From Dioscorea cayenensis subsp. rotundata (lineage: Eukaryota; Streptophyta; Magnoliopsida; Dioscoreales; Dioscoreaceae): DNA of 64,000 bases. Made by a program: the position numbers and the translations under genes. The stretch spans positions 17,788,305 to 17,852,304 of the forward strand of contig NC_052488.1 of assembly GCF_009730915.1 (NCBI RefSeq), given 5' to 3'. Of this stretch, positions 36,086 through 47,622 are shown piece by piece (within the stretch, counting starts at the first letter, position 1; each line of letters starts with the position of its first letter). The notes beneath the pieces were generated by a model. The model searched no databases. It was given only the letters and a program-made list of their open reading frames with translations, and was not told the origin of the DNA.

Positions 36086-36350
36086 TTTTTTTTTTCTTTT
36101 GATAAAAAGAGCTCAAAAGCTTATTTATTCAAACTCAAATGAGGAAACAAGAAACAAATAAATGAACTACAAAAACTTCAAAACTCAACTAAAGAAACAC
36201 AACACAAAGCAGAAAAAAAGAACAACAATCTACATAGTAAATGCAAGGTTCAAAATACACTTCATAATCCATCTTGGAAGCTCCCTACCTTGATGACATA
36301 GAGTAAGAGCGTGTAGACTAGCCCCATGGCAAGCCAGGCTACATGCAATG

Positions 36351-37846
36351 TGATGAAGATCCCGCAAGTGCACGGGGTCATCAAGTAATACCTATCACGC
36401 AAACAACAGATGGTCGTATTCCCTAGGCCCAAGGAGCTACCCTTACTTCCTCTTTACTCATTGTTTAACCTACCAAATCACATTCAAGTGCACTCAACCT
36501 ACTAAGAAAACTAAAACAAAGTGAGAAAGTGTCTATATGCCAAAGTAAGAGGGTGAAAATCCAAGGAATGAGGGTGGTCATAGATGAAGATTCCCTTGGG
36601 GTTACTAAAGCTAGAGGGATGCTAGAGTTGCTAAGCAAATGGTAGTTCAGGAAAAGAGAAATCCTAAAGTAGCTTACCTCGATGGTCACGGCGATAACCT
36701 CTAATACCGTACAAGTATTGGCTCGGAATCTCTTCTGACCAAATCCTCCTATGATTTCATTATAAATAGCAAAATCTTAAATTAGGGTCGATACTCAGTA
36801 CCTAGGTCCGATCCTAATGGTTGGAGGGGTATGAAATACTCGATGGTCATGAAGTATTCATACATGAATCCCTATCAAGCGAAGTGTGTCTAGCACAAGG
36901 TCGTAGGTCACGCACCAAGTGTAACCTAGATGTTGAAATACAGAATTCTCATGCAAATCAACACATCAAAGATCACAAAGCTTAAACCACGAAACAAATC
37001 AAATGCATTAAAACAACTCAAAGCGTCCAATTGGACAAGTTCACCCCAAGGTTCACCGGTATCCAGTAACCTTGGGGTCTAGCCATTCATACAAGCAAAT
37101 ACAAGAGATGAGTTCATGGAAACAACTATAAAATGCATAATAAAACTCCCTCAAACAATGGAAGCACAAGGATAAGAAGGAATGGTGTGGAAAGCTTCCA
37201 TGGATGCCACTATGGGGTGGCTTCCCTCATCGTCTTCAAGCTCTCCAAAGATGAAATCGGTGAAGATCTTGTCTAATAACACTTCTCCCTTTGATTTCCT
37301 CCCTCAATAATGCAAGATTTAGCTTTCTTTTGCCCGGGTGAAGTCACATTCTCCTAGGGCTTCAAAGTCTCCATGAAAGATCTCCCCCAAAATATGCCCT
37401 AACTTTTTACATAAAAAGGTCTGCCCTAGCCTTACAGGCTTCATGCGGGTGCATGGAGCCCATGAGGTTTATAGTCGATTCTGCGTGAAAATTGATTCGG
37501 GCCCTACAATACTTTTGTTACAATATCCGCCTACAGTAATTGGTGCCGAAATCTTTTGTGAGTCTTGCGGGCTTCATGTGAGCGCATGGAGCCTGTGAGG
37601 TTTTCAGCCAAATTTCTGCAACACACAATTCTTTTGCTACGGTGCACAGTATAGTATTAGAACACTAAGACACAGTTTTTTATGCCAATTTCTTCCCAAT
37701 TGTCTTCTTGAGCTCCTCTTGGCTTCCTTGAGGCTTGTAACACAAATATAACCAATTTAGACATAAAACAGGTATCCATTCAATAAAAAACGCATGCTAA
37801 CATATATCGAACTTACATATAAACACATACATTTATACACTTATCA
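36351..37846 (+). mobile_element. Solo LTR, 1,496 bp, TSD CAATG
   Basis: Starts TGATGAAGATCCCGC and ends ACTTATCA. CAATG lies at 36346-36350 and 37847-37851. The start with CCGCAAGTGCACGGGGTC resembles LTR starts of plant Athila/Retand-type gypsy elements, but the assignment is tentative. A block of about 45 bp (CTTCATGCGGGTGCATGGAG and its variant) is repeated at 37432 and 37565. The interrupted LINE frame (NEMAL, then HVAWLAMGLV) resumes after it. Confidence 0.85.
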
Positions 37847-37851
37847 CAATG

Positions 37852-38750
37852 CCATCTCATTTGTGAGGAATGACTTGAACTTTGGGGTTACCACTATCAT
37901 AAGAAGGTTCTGGAGTAAATTCATCCCTTGTTCAGCTCTCCAATTGTATTGATATTTGTTGTAATTGAGAGCATCAGACAAATCCACACTAGATATAAAT
38001 AGAGGCTTAATGTTGATAATGTTGTCCATGGAGTATCAAACAACAATTATCAAGGCTCTAACACCAGCATCCATCTGAGATTGAGGTTGGGAGTTACTAC
38101 AACTTGTAATCAAAATATTAGCATTAGAGTTGGTTGGGATTTCAGGTAGCCATTGAGAAAAGAAAAGGGATTTCAAAATCAGAAAAATTTATATGAAAGA
38201 AAATCTTCCCTATATGAGTATTAGAAGTGGAAGAGAAATTCCTAATATGAACAACAACCTTCTAAACAATATAATTGCAATCAAAGGTATCATTTCTGAA
38301 AATACAATTGCAATGATATTTTCAAATGAACCAAATAGTGGGCGCCAAAATGGATTTGATATGCATAGATCCCTCAAAATTAGGAGACCAGAGCTAGTTG
38401 CTTGAAGTGAAGCCACCATGGAAAATAATAGGAATGTTGACATAACTACCAATTATGACGCAAGTGTTTTGGGCTCTAATACACCCATTCATAAGATGCT
38501 CAGTAGTCTCATGCTACATTCCACAAATAGCAGAAAGTCTATTAGAACCCTTTTTAAGATGATACAAATACTCATTAGTTTTAAGCTTTCCATGAAAAAG
38601 GAACCAAATATAATGTTTCACTCGAGGTGCAACCCTAAGGCGGCAGATAGTTTCCCAGCCATACCAATGATCAAAACGTTTTGAAGATTGTTTAAGTTGA
38701 GAATAGACTTTGGTAGAAATGTGATTGCCTTTGGAATTGGGAAACCAGCC
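37852..38750 (-). pseudogene. LINE ORF2 C-terminal part (zf-RVT region)
   Basis: Minus-strand translation shows RVAPRVKHYIWFLFHGKL, then HLKKGSNRL and, further on, WRAEQGMNLLQNLL. These are typical of the zinc-binding region and tail of plant LINE ORF2. Several stops and shifts interrupt it. Confidence 0.7.
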
Positions 38751-38985
38751 CCAAGAATTCTCACTCTCATAACTATTTTGACCAAGACTAAGAGCCTAAG
38801 TATTCAAATGATCACCAAAGATATTATGCAACTCATGAAGATTCTAGTGAACATCAATAGTTAAATCAGAAAAGTTGACAAATAAAATATCAACCACCAT
38901 ATTCAAGTAAGTTGGTTTAAAAGAAAGGGTGATTTCAAAATATCACAGGTCAAGAAAAAGGAAGTAGTGTTCAAATTTATAGAAT

Positions 38986-40735
38986 TCAGCTACATATAAG
39001 TTTTAAATATTGTGCAATTTTACACAAATCCCGAAAGAACCAAGAGCAGTTTGAAGGAATAGAATCTGTCCAAAAATTAAGCTTACCATATTTAAAGTAC
39101 AAAATATCAATCCAGAAAAAACTTTGAGTATTAATGTATCTAAAAGCATTCTTAGCCATCAAAGACAATTTAGAAAAATTAAGATTTATGACTGAGAGGC
39201 CCCTCCTCAGTATGATCAAGTGTAATATCTTTCCAACCGACTGAGTGAATGCCCTTTCCATCACCACCCTTTGACCAGAAGAATATTCTAGCTAATTTCG
39301 CAAGTATGTCAAGAATAAAGTCTCGAACAGGGTAAACTGATAGGTAGTACATGGGAGTGGAGAGGATATAAGAATTTATAAGAACAGTTTTACCTGCAGC
39401 AGAGATTTTAGAATGATTCCAATAAGAAATGGAATTTTCTATTTTGTTTAGCATAAAGGAGAATTGAGAGACAGCTAATTTCTTCGAAGTGATCAAAATG
39501 CCAAGATAAGTAAGAAGGAAAGAACCAACATTGAAATTAAGGATGCCACTAATACTATGACTGAGTCTCGTATTGAAATGATTAGGAAAGAAGACCTCAG
39601 ACTTATCATTATTAACATGTTGCCTCGTTAACTTCTCATAAATAGAGAAACAAAGGTGTTGGGAATCGGATTCCCACCAATGATAGAGAGAGAAAAATAA
39701 AGTAGAAAGCAATCACAAGTAAGATAAGACAAGATTTACGTGGTTCGACAAGATTGCCTACGTCCACGGCCGCACTAGAATTTTATTTCAATATTTGAAG
39801 CACACATACATCTTACAAGGGGATGCCTATATATAGTAGGATTCTAAGGTATATCAAGATTAGAACTCTGAGGCATATCTGGAAGAGGGTAAATCATATC
39901 AGGATTCTAACCCTATTTGGATCCTAAACTTATCCAGATCCTAAACCTATCTAGACACAATTTACATGATTATCAAACTATAATCCTAATCAGATATAAA
40001 TTACCCTTGTATTCTACTATGGGGGTGTTGTCCCAGCACCTTCAACCTAAACCGATGCTCTCCCACACCCTCCTAGGGGAAGTCACACAATTAGGCTCCA
40101 CATACCCAACAAAAGGTTTATGTTATAGGCAACTTTCCTAGAGGTATGAGAAATCAGAATTAAGTTATTGGCATACATAAGATGATTAAAATTAGCCCGC
40201 AGACCAAAATTAAAACCTAGAATCATATTGTTTCCCATGGAAAAGTTAAGCATAGTAGTCAAAATCTGGGACACTAGAATAAAAAGATAGGAGGATAAAG
40301 GATCACCTTGCCTAAGACCTCTAGAAGAAGAGGTCCATTTCGTGGGTTTTTTGTTGATGCTAAGGAAGAACAAGGCAGAGATAATATATGCATGAATCCA
40401 AGAAATTCATTCTAGTAAGGATGGCGAGAATTGCATTCCAACTCATAGTGTCATAGCCTTTTTCTATGTCAAACTTCACTAACATCCTGATTCATGGAGT
40501 GAACCACTTCTTGAAGAGTAATGATGTTATCAAAAGGGGTACGACCTGAAACAAAACCACATTGTTGTCGGCCAATAAGGCGAGGCAAAATATACTTAAG
40601 ATAATTAGCCAAGATTTTAGAAATAATCTTATAACAAACATTACAAATCAAAACTGGATTAAAATCAGAAATAAACTGTGGGTTAGGTCTTTTCGAGATT
40701 AAAGTAATGAAAGTTCTACCCCAAGTTATAGGCAT
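38986..40735 (-). pseudogene. LINE reverse transcriptase, catalytic site lost
   Basis: 40735-40469 shows ISDFNPVLICNVCYKIISK and RQQCGFVSGRTPFDNI. 40373-40112 shows SSRGLRQGDPLSSYLF and then HLMYANNLILIS. 39656-38986 shows LTYLGILITSKK and SYILSTPMYYLSVYP. In active LINEs the sequence before LILIS is FADD; here it is YANN, so both catalytic aspartates are Asn, each explained by one G-to-A change. A 455-bp solo LTR sits between INL and CFSIYEKL. Confidence 0.85.
39657..40111 (-). mobile_element. Solo LTR or TRIM, 455 bp, TSD AAAGG
   Basis: Starts TGTTGGGAATC and ends ACCCAACA, with AAAGG at 39652-39656 and 40112-40116. It contains TACGTGGTTCGACAAG and GCCTACGTCCACGG, a hallmark stretch of many plant copia-type LTRs. 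It has no coding content. Orientation is uncertain. The host LINE frame is continuous once it and one AAAGG are removed. Confidence 0.88.
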
Positions 40736-40999
40736 GATAGAGTTGGCAAAAAAAATACTTCACATTAGAATACAAATGATCTCCTAAATCCTGCCAAAAA
40801 AGGGGTAAAATTTTGCATTAATACCATTATGACCGGGGCTCTAACTTGAAGGAAGGGACATCAGGGCTTAATGGACATCATTCTTGGAGACTTCACCCAT
40901 AAGCACATTGAAATTGTTCTCAGTAACAATAGGTAAGTCATTAGGAAGAGCATAAAAAATATCAGAGAAACTCAGATTATGAACATTAGTCCAAAGATC

Positions 41000-42228
41000 A
41001 AAGAAAAACTAGTAAAAGCCTGCTAAATGCCCTCTCTTTGGGTAAAAATGTTACCATTAAAATTATAAATGTGAGAGATAATATTGTGATGATTACAAAA
41101 ATGAATGGAAATATGAAAGAAACTTGTATTATAATCTCCATTGTAAACCCAAAGCAATCTAGCCCTTTGAGCCCACTTAATAGAATTTTGCCTTTGAAGG
41201 GCAGCATACCTATTATACAAAGCCAATAAATTATTATGAGAGTTATCACCTAATTCACTTGAGACATCATTGGACTCATCATCTTGGATAGCAAGGTCTA
41301 GATTAGAAATATCAGCTTTAATTGAGTTCAGACTTTGCCTTCCAATTAATTAGCTGAGACCTAGTTCGAGCGACTAGCTAAGAGAAAGCATGCATGGGAG
41401 TAGAATGCTGAGTGGAATTCCAAATATTATAAACAATTTCATGACAAATAAGGTGCTCAAACTAGTAATTATCAAACTGAAAATAGAATTTTTGAAAAAA
41501 CTTCATTGAAAAGTAGACAAGAAAATGGGGGCATGGTCAGAAAAAGTATGAGGAAGATGCTTGTTGTAGTAAGGATCAAAGTTAGAGGACCACTCTGAGT
41601 TAACCAATCTTTGATCCAGCCTTGCCCATCTTCTGGCTAATCCAGCTTGATTGTTACACCAAGTGTAGTTCGAACCGACAAAACCCACTTCTAAAAGATG
41701 ATTATGAGTAATAAAATTGGAAAACAGATGAACTAAATGAGAGTAATAGTAATTAGAACCCGCTTTTGCTCACTTAAATCAATCACATCATTGAAGTTTC
41801 CAATGATAACCCAGGATAAATTCAAAAAGGTCATAGCTGAGAGCTCTTGCTAAATTAAGTAATGTATGACCTTGAATCTGATTAGAATTATATACAACAA
41901 AGAGGACCCAAGCTTCAACATTCCCTGAAGAGATAACTAGGTGAAGAGCATACCGAGAGATCGCTACTAGAGTTACTAACCAAATATGACTTGGCCAAAT
42001 TGTGGTGATGTCTCCAAAATAGCCTTATGCTTCTTTTGCGTCCCATTTCCAATTTCTCCCAAGATTATCATGGAATCGACCAAGACAATCATTATCTGCC
42101 CTAGTCTCGACTAGGCAAAGGATAAGATCCTTAATCTTGGTTAGCATATGAATGATTTGGGTGGTAGTATCGCGCTTCGATACTCCCCTACAATTCCAAC
42201 ATATAATCTTAATTAAATCTATTATCAT
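41000..42228 (-). pseudogene. LINE ORF2 endonuclease and linker
   Basis: 42228-42025 gives KIICWNCRGVSKRDT and LCLVETRAD, the start of the apurinic-type endonuclease. 41688-41503 gives NYTWCNNQAGLARRWARLDQ and HLPHTFSDHAPIFL, with the final catalytic SDH. 41226-41023 gives the linker before RT (WAQRARLLWVYNGDYNTSFFH). Stops and frameshifts separate the pieces. Confidence 0.8.
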
Positions 42229-42712
42229 ATAACCTTAAAATAAAAGGATGAGAAGAAAAAGATGTATCGTGATATTTATGACATGATTCAACATATCCAT
42301 TGCAACACGAAGAAGATGATCCAAACTTGGTTTCTGTTGACCCTTGTCGACCTTTCCCTTTTTATGGGATGCAGCAATAGTTTGAGGGACCTTCCGAGCA
42401 AGGAACTTCTTTCTTAGCCCACGTTGATACTGATCAAGTATCACGAAGTCATCTATTTCCTCAGATTATTCTAACATCTCCTCGTCTTCTTCCTCCGACT
42501 TAATAATTTCATTATCAGAATCACCCACCGGGGTCTAAAAAGGATGAATAGTTGCCTTAACTCTCTTAACTACCATCCTATGAGACTCATTGAACTTTGT
42601 TGGGTTGATCAGGTCCATAACTTGATCAAAAGGCCGCAACATGGAGGGAGAAGCAACTAGAGAACTTTTTTTATTTTCAAATCTCAACAATGATTTTTTG
42701 CTTTAACTTCCA

Positions 42713-43380
42713 TCACATTAGAAGCTTTGGAACTCGTAGATGCAATATATAATTTATTGGAATCAACATATTGCATATTATCAAAGGGATTTGGAGCCGT
42801 TTGATGTGAAGATTCAGGATTGGGATTTGAAGATTAGATCTTAATGTTATTATTCCCCGCCACCTAATAGTAATACGAACATCATAACTGGTCTGGGGTA
42901 GAGAACGACTACTACAACCTCTCATTATTGACCTACCACGTGTCATAAGAACATAATTGTTTCGAGAACCATGCATGTTGGAACCCTCACCAAAGTCGTC
43001 ACCTGGGTGCAGTGGCTCAGCACGTGGGGACAAGCCCACAGATTCGGATCACCTACTACCTTCATATCGGCCTGCAGCTCATCCCTAGAATACCCTACCG
43101 CCGAGCCCTATTGGTCCACTAGATTTGAACAAGGGGGTGGAGAGAGTTTTCCTTGATCCTCCGGATGCCAATGGTTGTAAGTATTTGATCCATGTCCAAC
43201 TATCCTGCATAAATAGCAAAAAGTTAAATGCTTTTCATAGATAACAACAATGAAAACTCTATGAGCATCGTCCCCAATCCATATACCCTATTTCAAAGGT
43301 TTGTTCATATCAATTTCAACACAAATTTGAGCATACAGTAGTTATGTGTTGATCATGAACTTTTTTGTTTTTAGGTAGTG
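42713..43380 (-). pseudogene. LINE ORF1 (DUF4283 / CCHC) fragment
   Basis: Minus-strand reading from about 43380 gives YAQICVEID, then MNKPLK, GIWIGDDAH and YEKHLTFCYLCRIVGHGSN. This is the end of DUF4283 followed by a CX2CX4HX4C knuckle whose last Cys is altered. 43156-42713 then gives a basic RNA-binding-like region. Such ORF1 proteins coat LINE RNA. The N-terminal half is missing. Confidence 0.7.
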
Positions 43381-43389
43381 AATTCTATA

Positions 43390-43873
43390 ATTTTTTTAAT
43401 AAATAAGTGACAAGTATATTGATTTCGTGAATTGATACAGCTCCACTATTGGTTAGAAAGAAATGCATGCATCTTTAATAACAAATATTTTGCATTCTCT
43501 ACTATCATTGTCAAAACCATTTACATGATTTTGTGGATTGGTGCTACTCAAAAGTTTAAGAAAGCTAGCCTAGAAGGCTCAGTTGAGACTGCCAATCGTA
43601 GTCTAGAGTTTCTTGGACACCCCTTAGGTTTAGGCAAAGAAAGACCAGTAGAGTAGGAAGTGAGGCCCATTTTCATCTTCTTTTTGTAGAGCCCTAGGCC
43701 CTTAGGGCTTAGGGCCCCCCTCTGTGTTACCCATGGGCTTTTGTTGTCTTTCTCTACTTGTATTTTGCTTTTTTGCCAATGTATCTTGTCAGTTTCCATC
43801 CTCAGTAGACTGCTTTATTATACCCCTTGTTTGCAATGAATGTGATTTGTCCACTTTTTTCTAAAAAAAAATA
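43390..43873 (+). mobile_element. LINE 3' fragment, plus strand
   Basis: Translation near 43440 gives YWLERNACIFNNKYFAFSTI and then SVETANRSLEFLG, the ORF2 C-terminus. It ends in AATGAATGTGATTTGTCCAC plus an A tail at 43862-43873. It lies head to head with the long minus-strand LINE, so it probably inserted into that LINE or its upstream flank. Left border approximate, no TSD found. Confidence 0.65.
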
Positions 43874-44283
43874 GAGTGAGAGGCATCAATGGACATGTGT
43901 TATACCCCTAACTCTTTTCTCTTAGCTTTTCAATTAATTTTCCGGTGTTTGTGGTTTTTTGTACTCCAAAATCAAAATCTAAGATACTTTATCAACAAAA
44001 AAAAAGAAAAAGAAAAAATCTAAGATATTGCCTGGTCATGTGAACCATAAGGAGTACTGACCTAACTGAAGTTGTACGAAGAAAAGTCAAAACAAATGAT
44101 ACATACAAGTCACTGTAACAGTGAAAGTAGTTTTCCATTTTGCCTAATATGTACATCTTACTGTAACAATAGTTTTCCCCCAAAAGCTTTGCCATTGGCA
44201 TTGAGCAAGAAATAATCTTCTTCTCTTCTCTTCTTTTCTCTTCACACCCTAAATTCATTTATCAGTTTGGAGAAATTGATTAG
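43874..44283. other. Upstream flank of the second NLR copy
   Basis: No recognisable feature. It should contain the former promoter of the NLR copy. Confidence 0.4.
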
Positions 44284-45660
44284 CTATCGTCATCATCACT
44301 ATCGTCCTCTGATGAAGCAGAAAAACACCAACAATTGGAGGATTTATTGGAAGCCTTGGGAGATGCTAAGCTGGATGCTAGGTTGATGCAGAGCAGAATC
44401 ATAAAGTTGTTTGAAAAACATAAGGAAAACCACAGGTGGTTAGTTTGCACACCAAACTCAAAGATGTTGGTTATGAGATACAAGACTTGGAATCAGACTT
44501 GGAGTACATGGAACTACAGAGAAAGATGGAGGAGATCAACAACACTGCAGAAATTGATACTATCAGATAGTCTAGTGGAAGAATAAAGTGCTTGTTTCAG
44601 TTAATTTATGGACCACCAACTACTATACCTTATCAGATGGGAAAAAAGTCGTTTTTCCACATCATCGCAATCCTTGATTTTGTCAACATGTTTGGACTCT
44701 TTTTTTCTGTTTTTCTTTTAGAAGTTGATTTTTCATGCATGATCCTTGTTAGTCAATTTGTTTTCATATTTTTCTTTAATAAATCTGTGGCTTATCCACT
44801 TTATTCAAAAAAAAAATTGTTTTCATATGATGGAAAAAAAATTAGATTATTTTAGTTTATTGAAGTCTAAGAAATATATGTTGTAGATGGTAATGATATC
44901 ATGAATAAGATACGCAGTATTACAAAACAAATAAATGACATTGAATCAAAGATGAAGGATGAATCAAGTTGGAGGATTGGTTTGACAAGATTAGCTTGAA
45001 TGGAGTGTATGATCCAAGGGAACATCACTTTACCCAAAACAAGCGTGTCACCACATCATCAACAAATGAAAGGGATTTATATGGCTGAGATTATGAATTT
45101 GGACAATTGATTCAATTGCTCCTCAAAGAACCAAACTTTAGTGGTGATATTTCTATTATATCAATAGTTGGGATGGGTGGCATTTGCAAAACCACTCTAG
45201 CTTAGTTTACCTTCAATAATAGAGAAACTAACAATCATTTTGACAATAAAGTATGGATATGTGTCTTGGATCACTTTGACAGATTTAGAATCACCAAAGA
45301 AATATTAGATTCATTCATTTTCCATTGGTGATAGTAGTAGCCCAACCAATCTATGTGGCATCACCACCAGTTTGGATCTTCTTAAGAGGGAGCTCAAAGG
45401 CATTTGACAGGGAAGAAGTTTTTATTTGTGCTAGATGATGTTTGGTCTGAAGAATGGCAACGACTCCTTAACCCTCTTTAATTTGCACAGGTAGAGACTA
45501 CTAAACTCATAGTGACTTGCAGAGAGCCTAAAATATTAGGAGTTCAAGTTGAAGGGGGAGATCAAATTACTTTGAAAGGTTTATCTAATGAAGACTACTA
45601 GTTATTTTTTGTAAATTGTACATTTCTAGATAAGAATCCTAACAATAATCCACAGACATT
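44284..45660 (+). pseudogene. Second CC-NBS-LRR copy, heavily decayed and truncated
   Basis: It aligns at nucleotide level with 730-1910 of the first NLR, including the intron (donor near 44691, acceptor TTGTAG ending 44886). It keeps the CC start that the first copy lost (HQQLEDLLEALGDAKL then LMQSRIIKLFEKHK). Defects include a one-base loss near 44437 and another near 44974, TGA at 45086 (CGA in copy 1), TAG at 45203 (CAG in copy 1), TAA at 45479 (GAA in copy 1) and TAG at 45599 (TGG in copy 1). In the P-loop a Gly codon has become Cys (TGC, 45185-45187). Homology stops at about 45660 where a transposon-like sequence begins. The GLPL motif onward and all LRRs are absent. Confidence 0.9.
44770..44816 (+). 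mobile_element. 47-bp LINE 3' tail insertion, 12-bp TSD
   Basis: TTGTTTTCATAT flanks it perfectly at 44758-44769 and 44817-44828, and copy 1 of the NLR intron has only one copy of this site. The insert reads TTAATAAATCTGTGGCTTAT and so on into an A run, which is the 3' end of the LINE family in this window. An extreme 5' truncation. Confidence 0.85.
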
Positions 45661-47275
45661 GGCCATGTTTGGATGAACTTTTTTAAAGCCCAGAAGTGCT
45701 TTTTTATAAGTTAAGCACTTGATCTGGGTTTTAAAACTCATGTTTGTATTGGCTTTTAGAAAAAAGCTAAAGCTGTTAAAAAAGCTGAATTTCTGTTTTT
45801 TTTTAGAAGCTGCTCAACAGGTGCTTCTCAAAAAAGCACTTTAGAGAAGCTATTTTGATGGTTGGCTAATTCCCATTTTACCCTCAACAAATTAAGAAAT
45901 TATACACTTACTCCTAACCTTCTTCTTCTCCTACCATCTTTCATCCAGACAAAGGAATAGAGAAGGGAAGAAAGGAAAAAGAGGGAAGGAGAGCTTTGGC
46001 CTTGGACTCCGGTGATCTTTGGGAAAACTTTAGAGGTATGTCTCATGTGATTCATCTTCAATTTTGATTTTCTCCAGTTTGGATATGTGATGATTTGTGT
46101 GAAACCATGTTCTGATGCCCTAGTTACTGGTTTTATGTGCTGCTTTGATGCTTGCAATGGAGATTTATGTGGTGGTTAATCTTGGATTGTAGTGCCTTTT
46201 TCAATGGCGTTAGGGTTTGTTTCCATTGAGGACAGGAATTAGAAGAAATTAAGAGGGGACATCATAGAAAATGATGGGGATAAGGAAAAGAATTCGTTTT
46301 TATTTTTAGTTTTAGTTTTATTTTTTGAAAAAGTGGAAAACTACAGATTGTAATAGTAGTGATAACAACTTAGTTTATTCCATGATCTCACCAAAAAGAA
46401 TCAAGAAAATAATGATACAAAATTGTCTGATGTTTATGAATTTTGAAATTAAGCTATTGGATAATAACTAGTGCAGGTATTTTCAAAAGCCCAGAATAAT
46501 AATTTTTTTGCTCTGCATCTAGCAAGCCTTTCACAATCTCATGTTGTTCAAGCTTTTACAAAATAATTTCATAAAACAAGCATCAAATATGTATAAATGA
46601 AGTTTCCATTCAATTAAGTATAGGGTGTTTAACTAATGAGTGTTGGTTTTTTATGACTTGAATCAAGCATGGCCGCCTATTACTATATCATTCCTTAAGA
46701 AATGAATTGGCTCATTGATTGACAAAGGAGTTGACGAGAGAGGACTTAATTAGGAAAGCAGAGTTGATTGGCTTATTATGATGAAAGGAATGGTCCCTAA
46801 AGTTGATCATCATGCTTTTTAGGTAGGCCATGGGTTTTGAGAACCTTGTCATTTTGATTATAACCCGAAAGTTGATTCTTTAGTAGATTAGGTTCTCACT
46901 TGGGTTTATAACCATATTTTATTTTTTTATACAACAAACATTAATCATGATTTCATTAACTATACAGTAATGTTATTTTCACCGATTTGAATTAGTATTT
47001 TGAACAAATGTTTACGAATGACATAACTCAAGAATAAATGTGTTAGTAGATCTCTATGTGGACATAGGATAGAAGTCCAACTTCTTCCAAGAATTCAGAT
47101 TAATGAAAGGTCAGCTCTCTCTTTTAAAGACATTATCAGGTTGATTAGACATCCATCGTTATATAGCACCTTGTATCACACAGGATCAAAATTTTTACAA
47201 AAACTTGGTATCAAATAAAACTCATATTATATTTATATATATACAACCATTGACTTTGATTAGAATTCAAGGCCA

Positions 47276-47323
<48 letters not shown>

Positions 47324-47622
47324 CAACCTGCCTATCTCTCTAAATATATATACAACAACTGACTATCTCTATATATATACAAGTACTACTGACTTTGATT
47401 AGAATGGTTTTAATATATATATATATGTTGTCCTGGTTGTTGGTTGATGAATAATATATATATATATATAATTTATGTTAAGAAGTGTTAAGATTTAGAT
47501 TTTTTTTTTATGTTGATGGTCACAAGATTATTTTTTTCGTATGTAATTAAAACATGATTTCTATGTTGATTTCGCTATGTTATTTTTTTATTAAGGGCTC
47601 AAGAGAATAAATATTTTTGAAC
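45661..47622. other. Possible Harbinger 5' terminal region
   Basis: At 45661 NLR homology is replaced by TTGGCCATGTTTGGATGAAC, followed by AAGCACTT/AAGTGCTT-type and AGAAGC/GCTTCT palindromic motifs. Plant MITEs and PIF/Harbinger ends often look like this. A leader-like segment follows (46000-46200), then AT-rich DNA and microsatellites up to a Harbinger Myb-like gene. I found no matching right terminus. Confidence 0.4.
47276..47322. repeat. (CT)n(AT)n compound microsatellite
   Basis: A CT run switches directly into an AT run. Shorter AT runs follow at about 47414 and 47454. Confidence 0.9.

Larger units (their letters stand above)
36086..43380 (-). mobile_element. Long L1-type LINE, degenerate, cut by two solo LTRs
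   Basis: On the minus strand the order is ORF1 end (DUF4283 and CCHC knuckle), endonuclease, reverse transcriptase, zf-RVT, C-terminal region, and an A-rich tail (T run at 36086-36100 in plus reading). Removing the LTRs at 36351-37846 and 39657-40111 rejoins the reading frame at both places. Without the LTRs the element is about 5.3 kb and lacks the start of ORF1. Many stops and shifts are present. No target duplication was found for the whole element. Confidence 0.85.
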
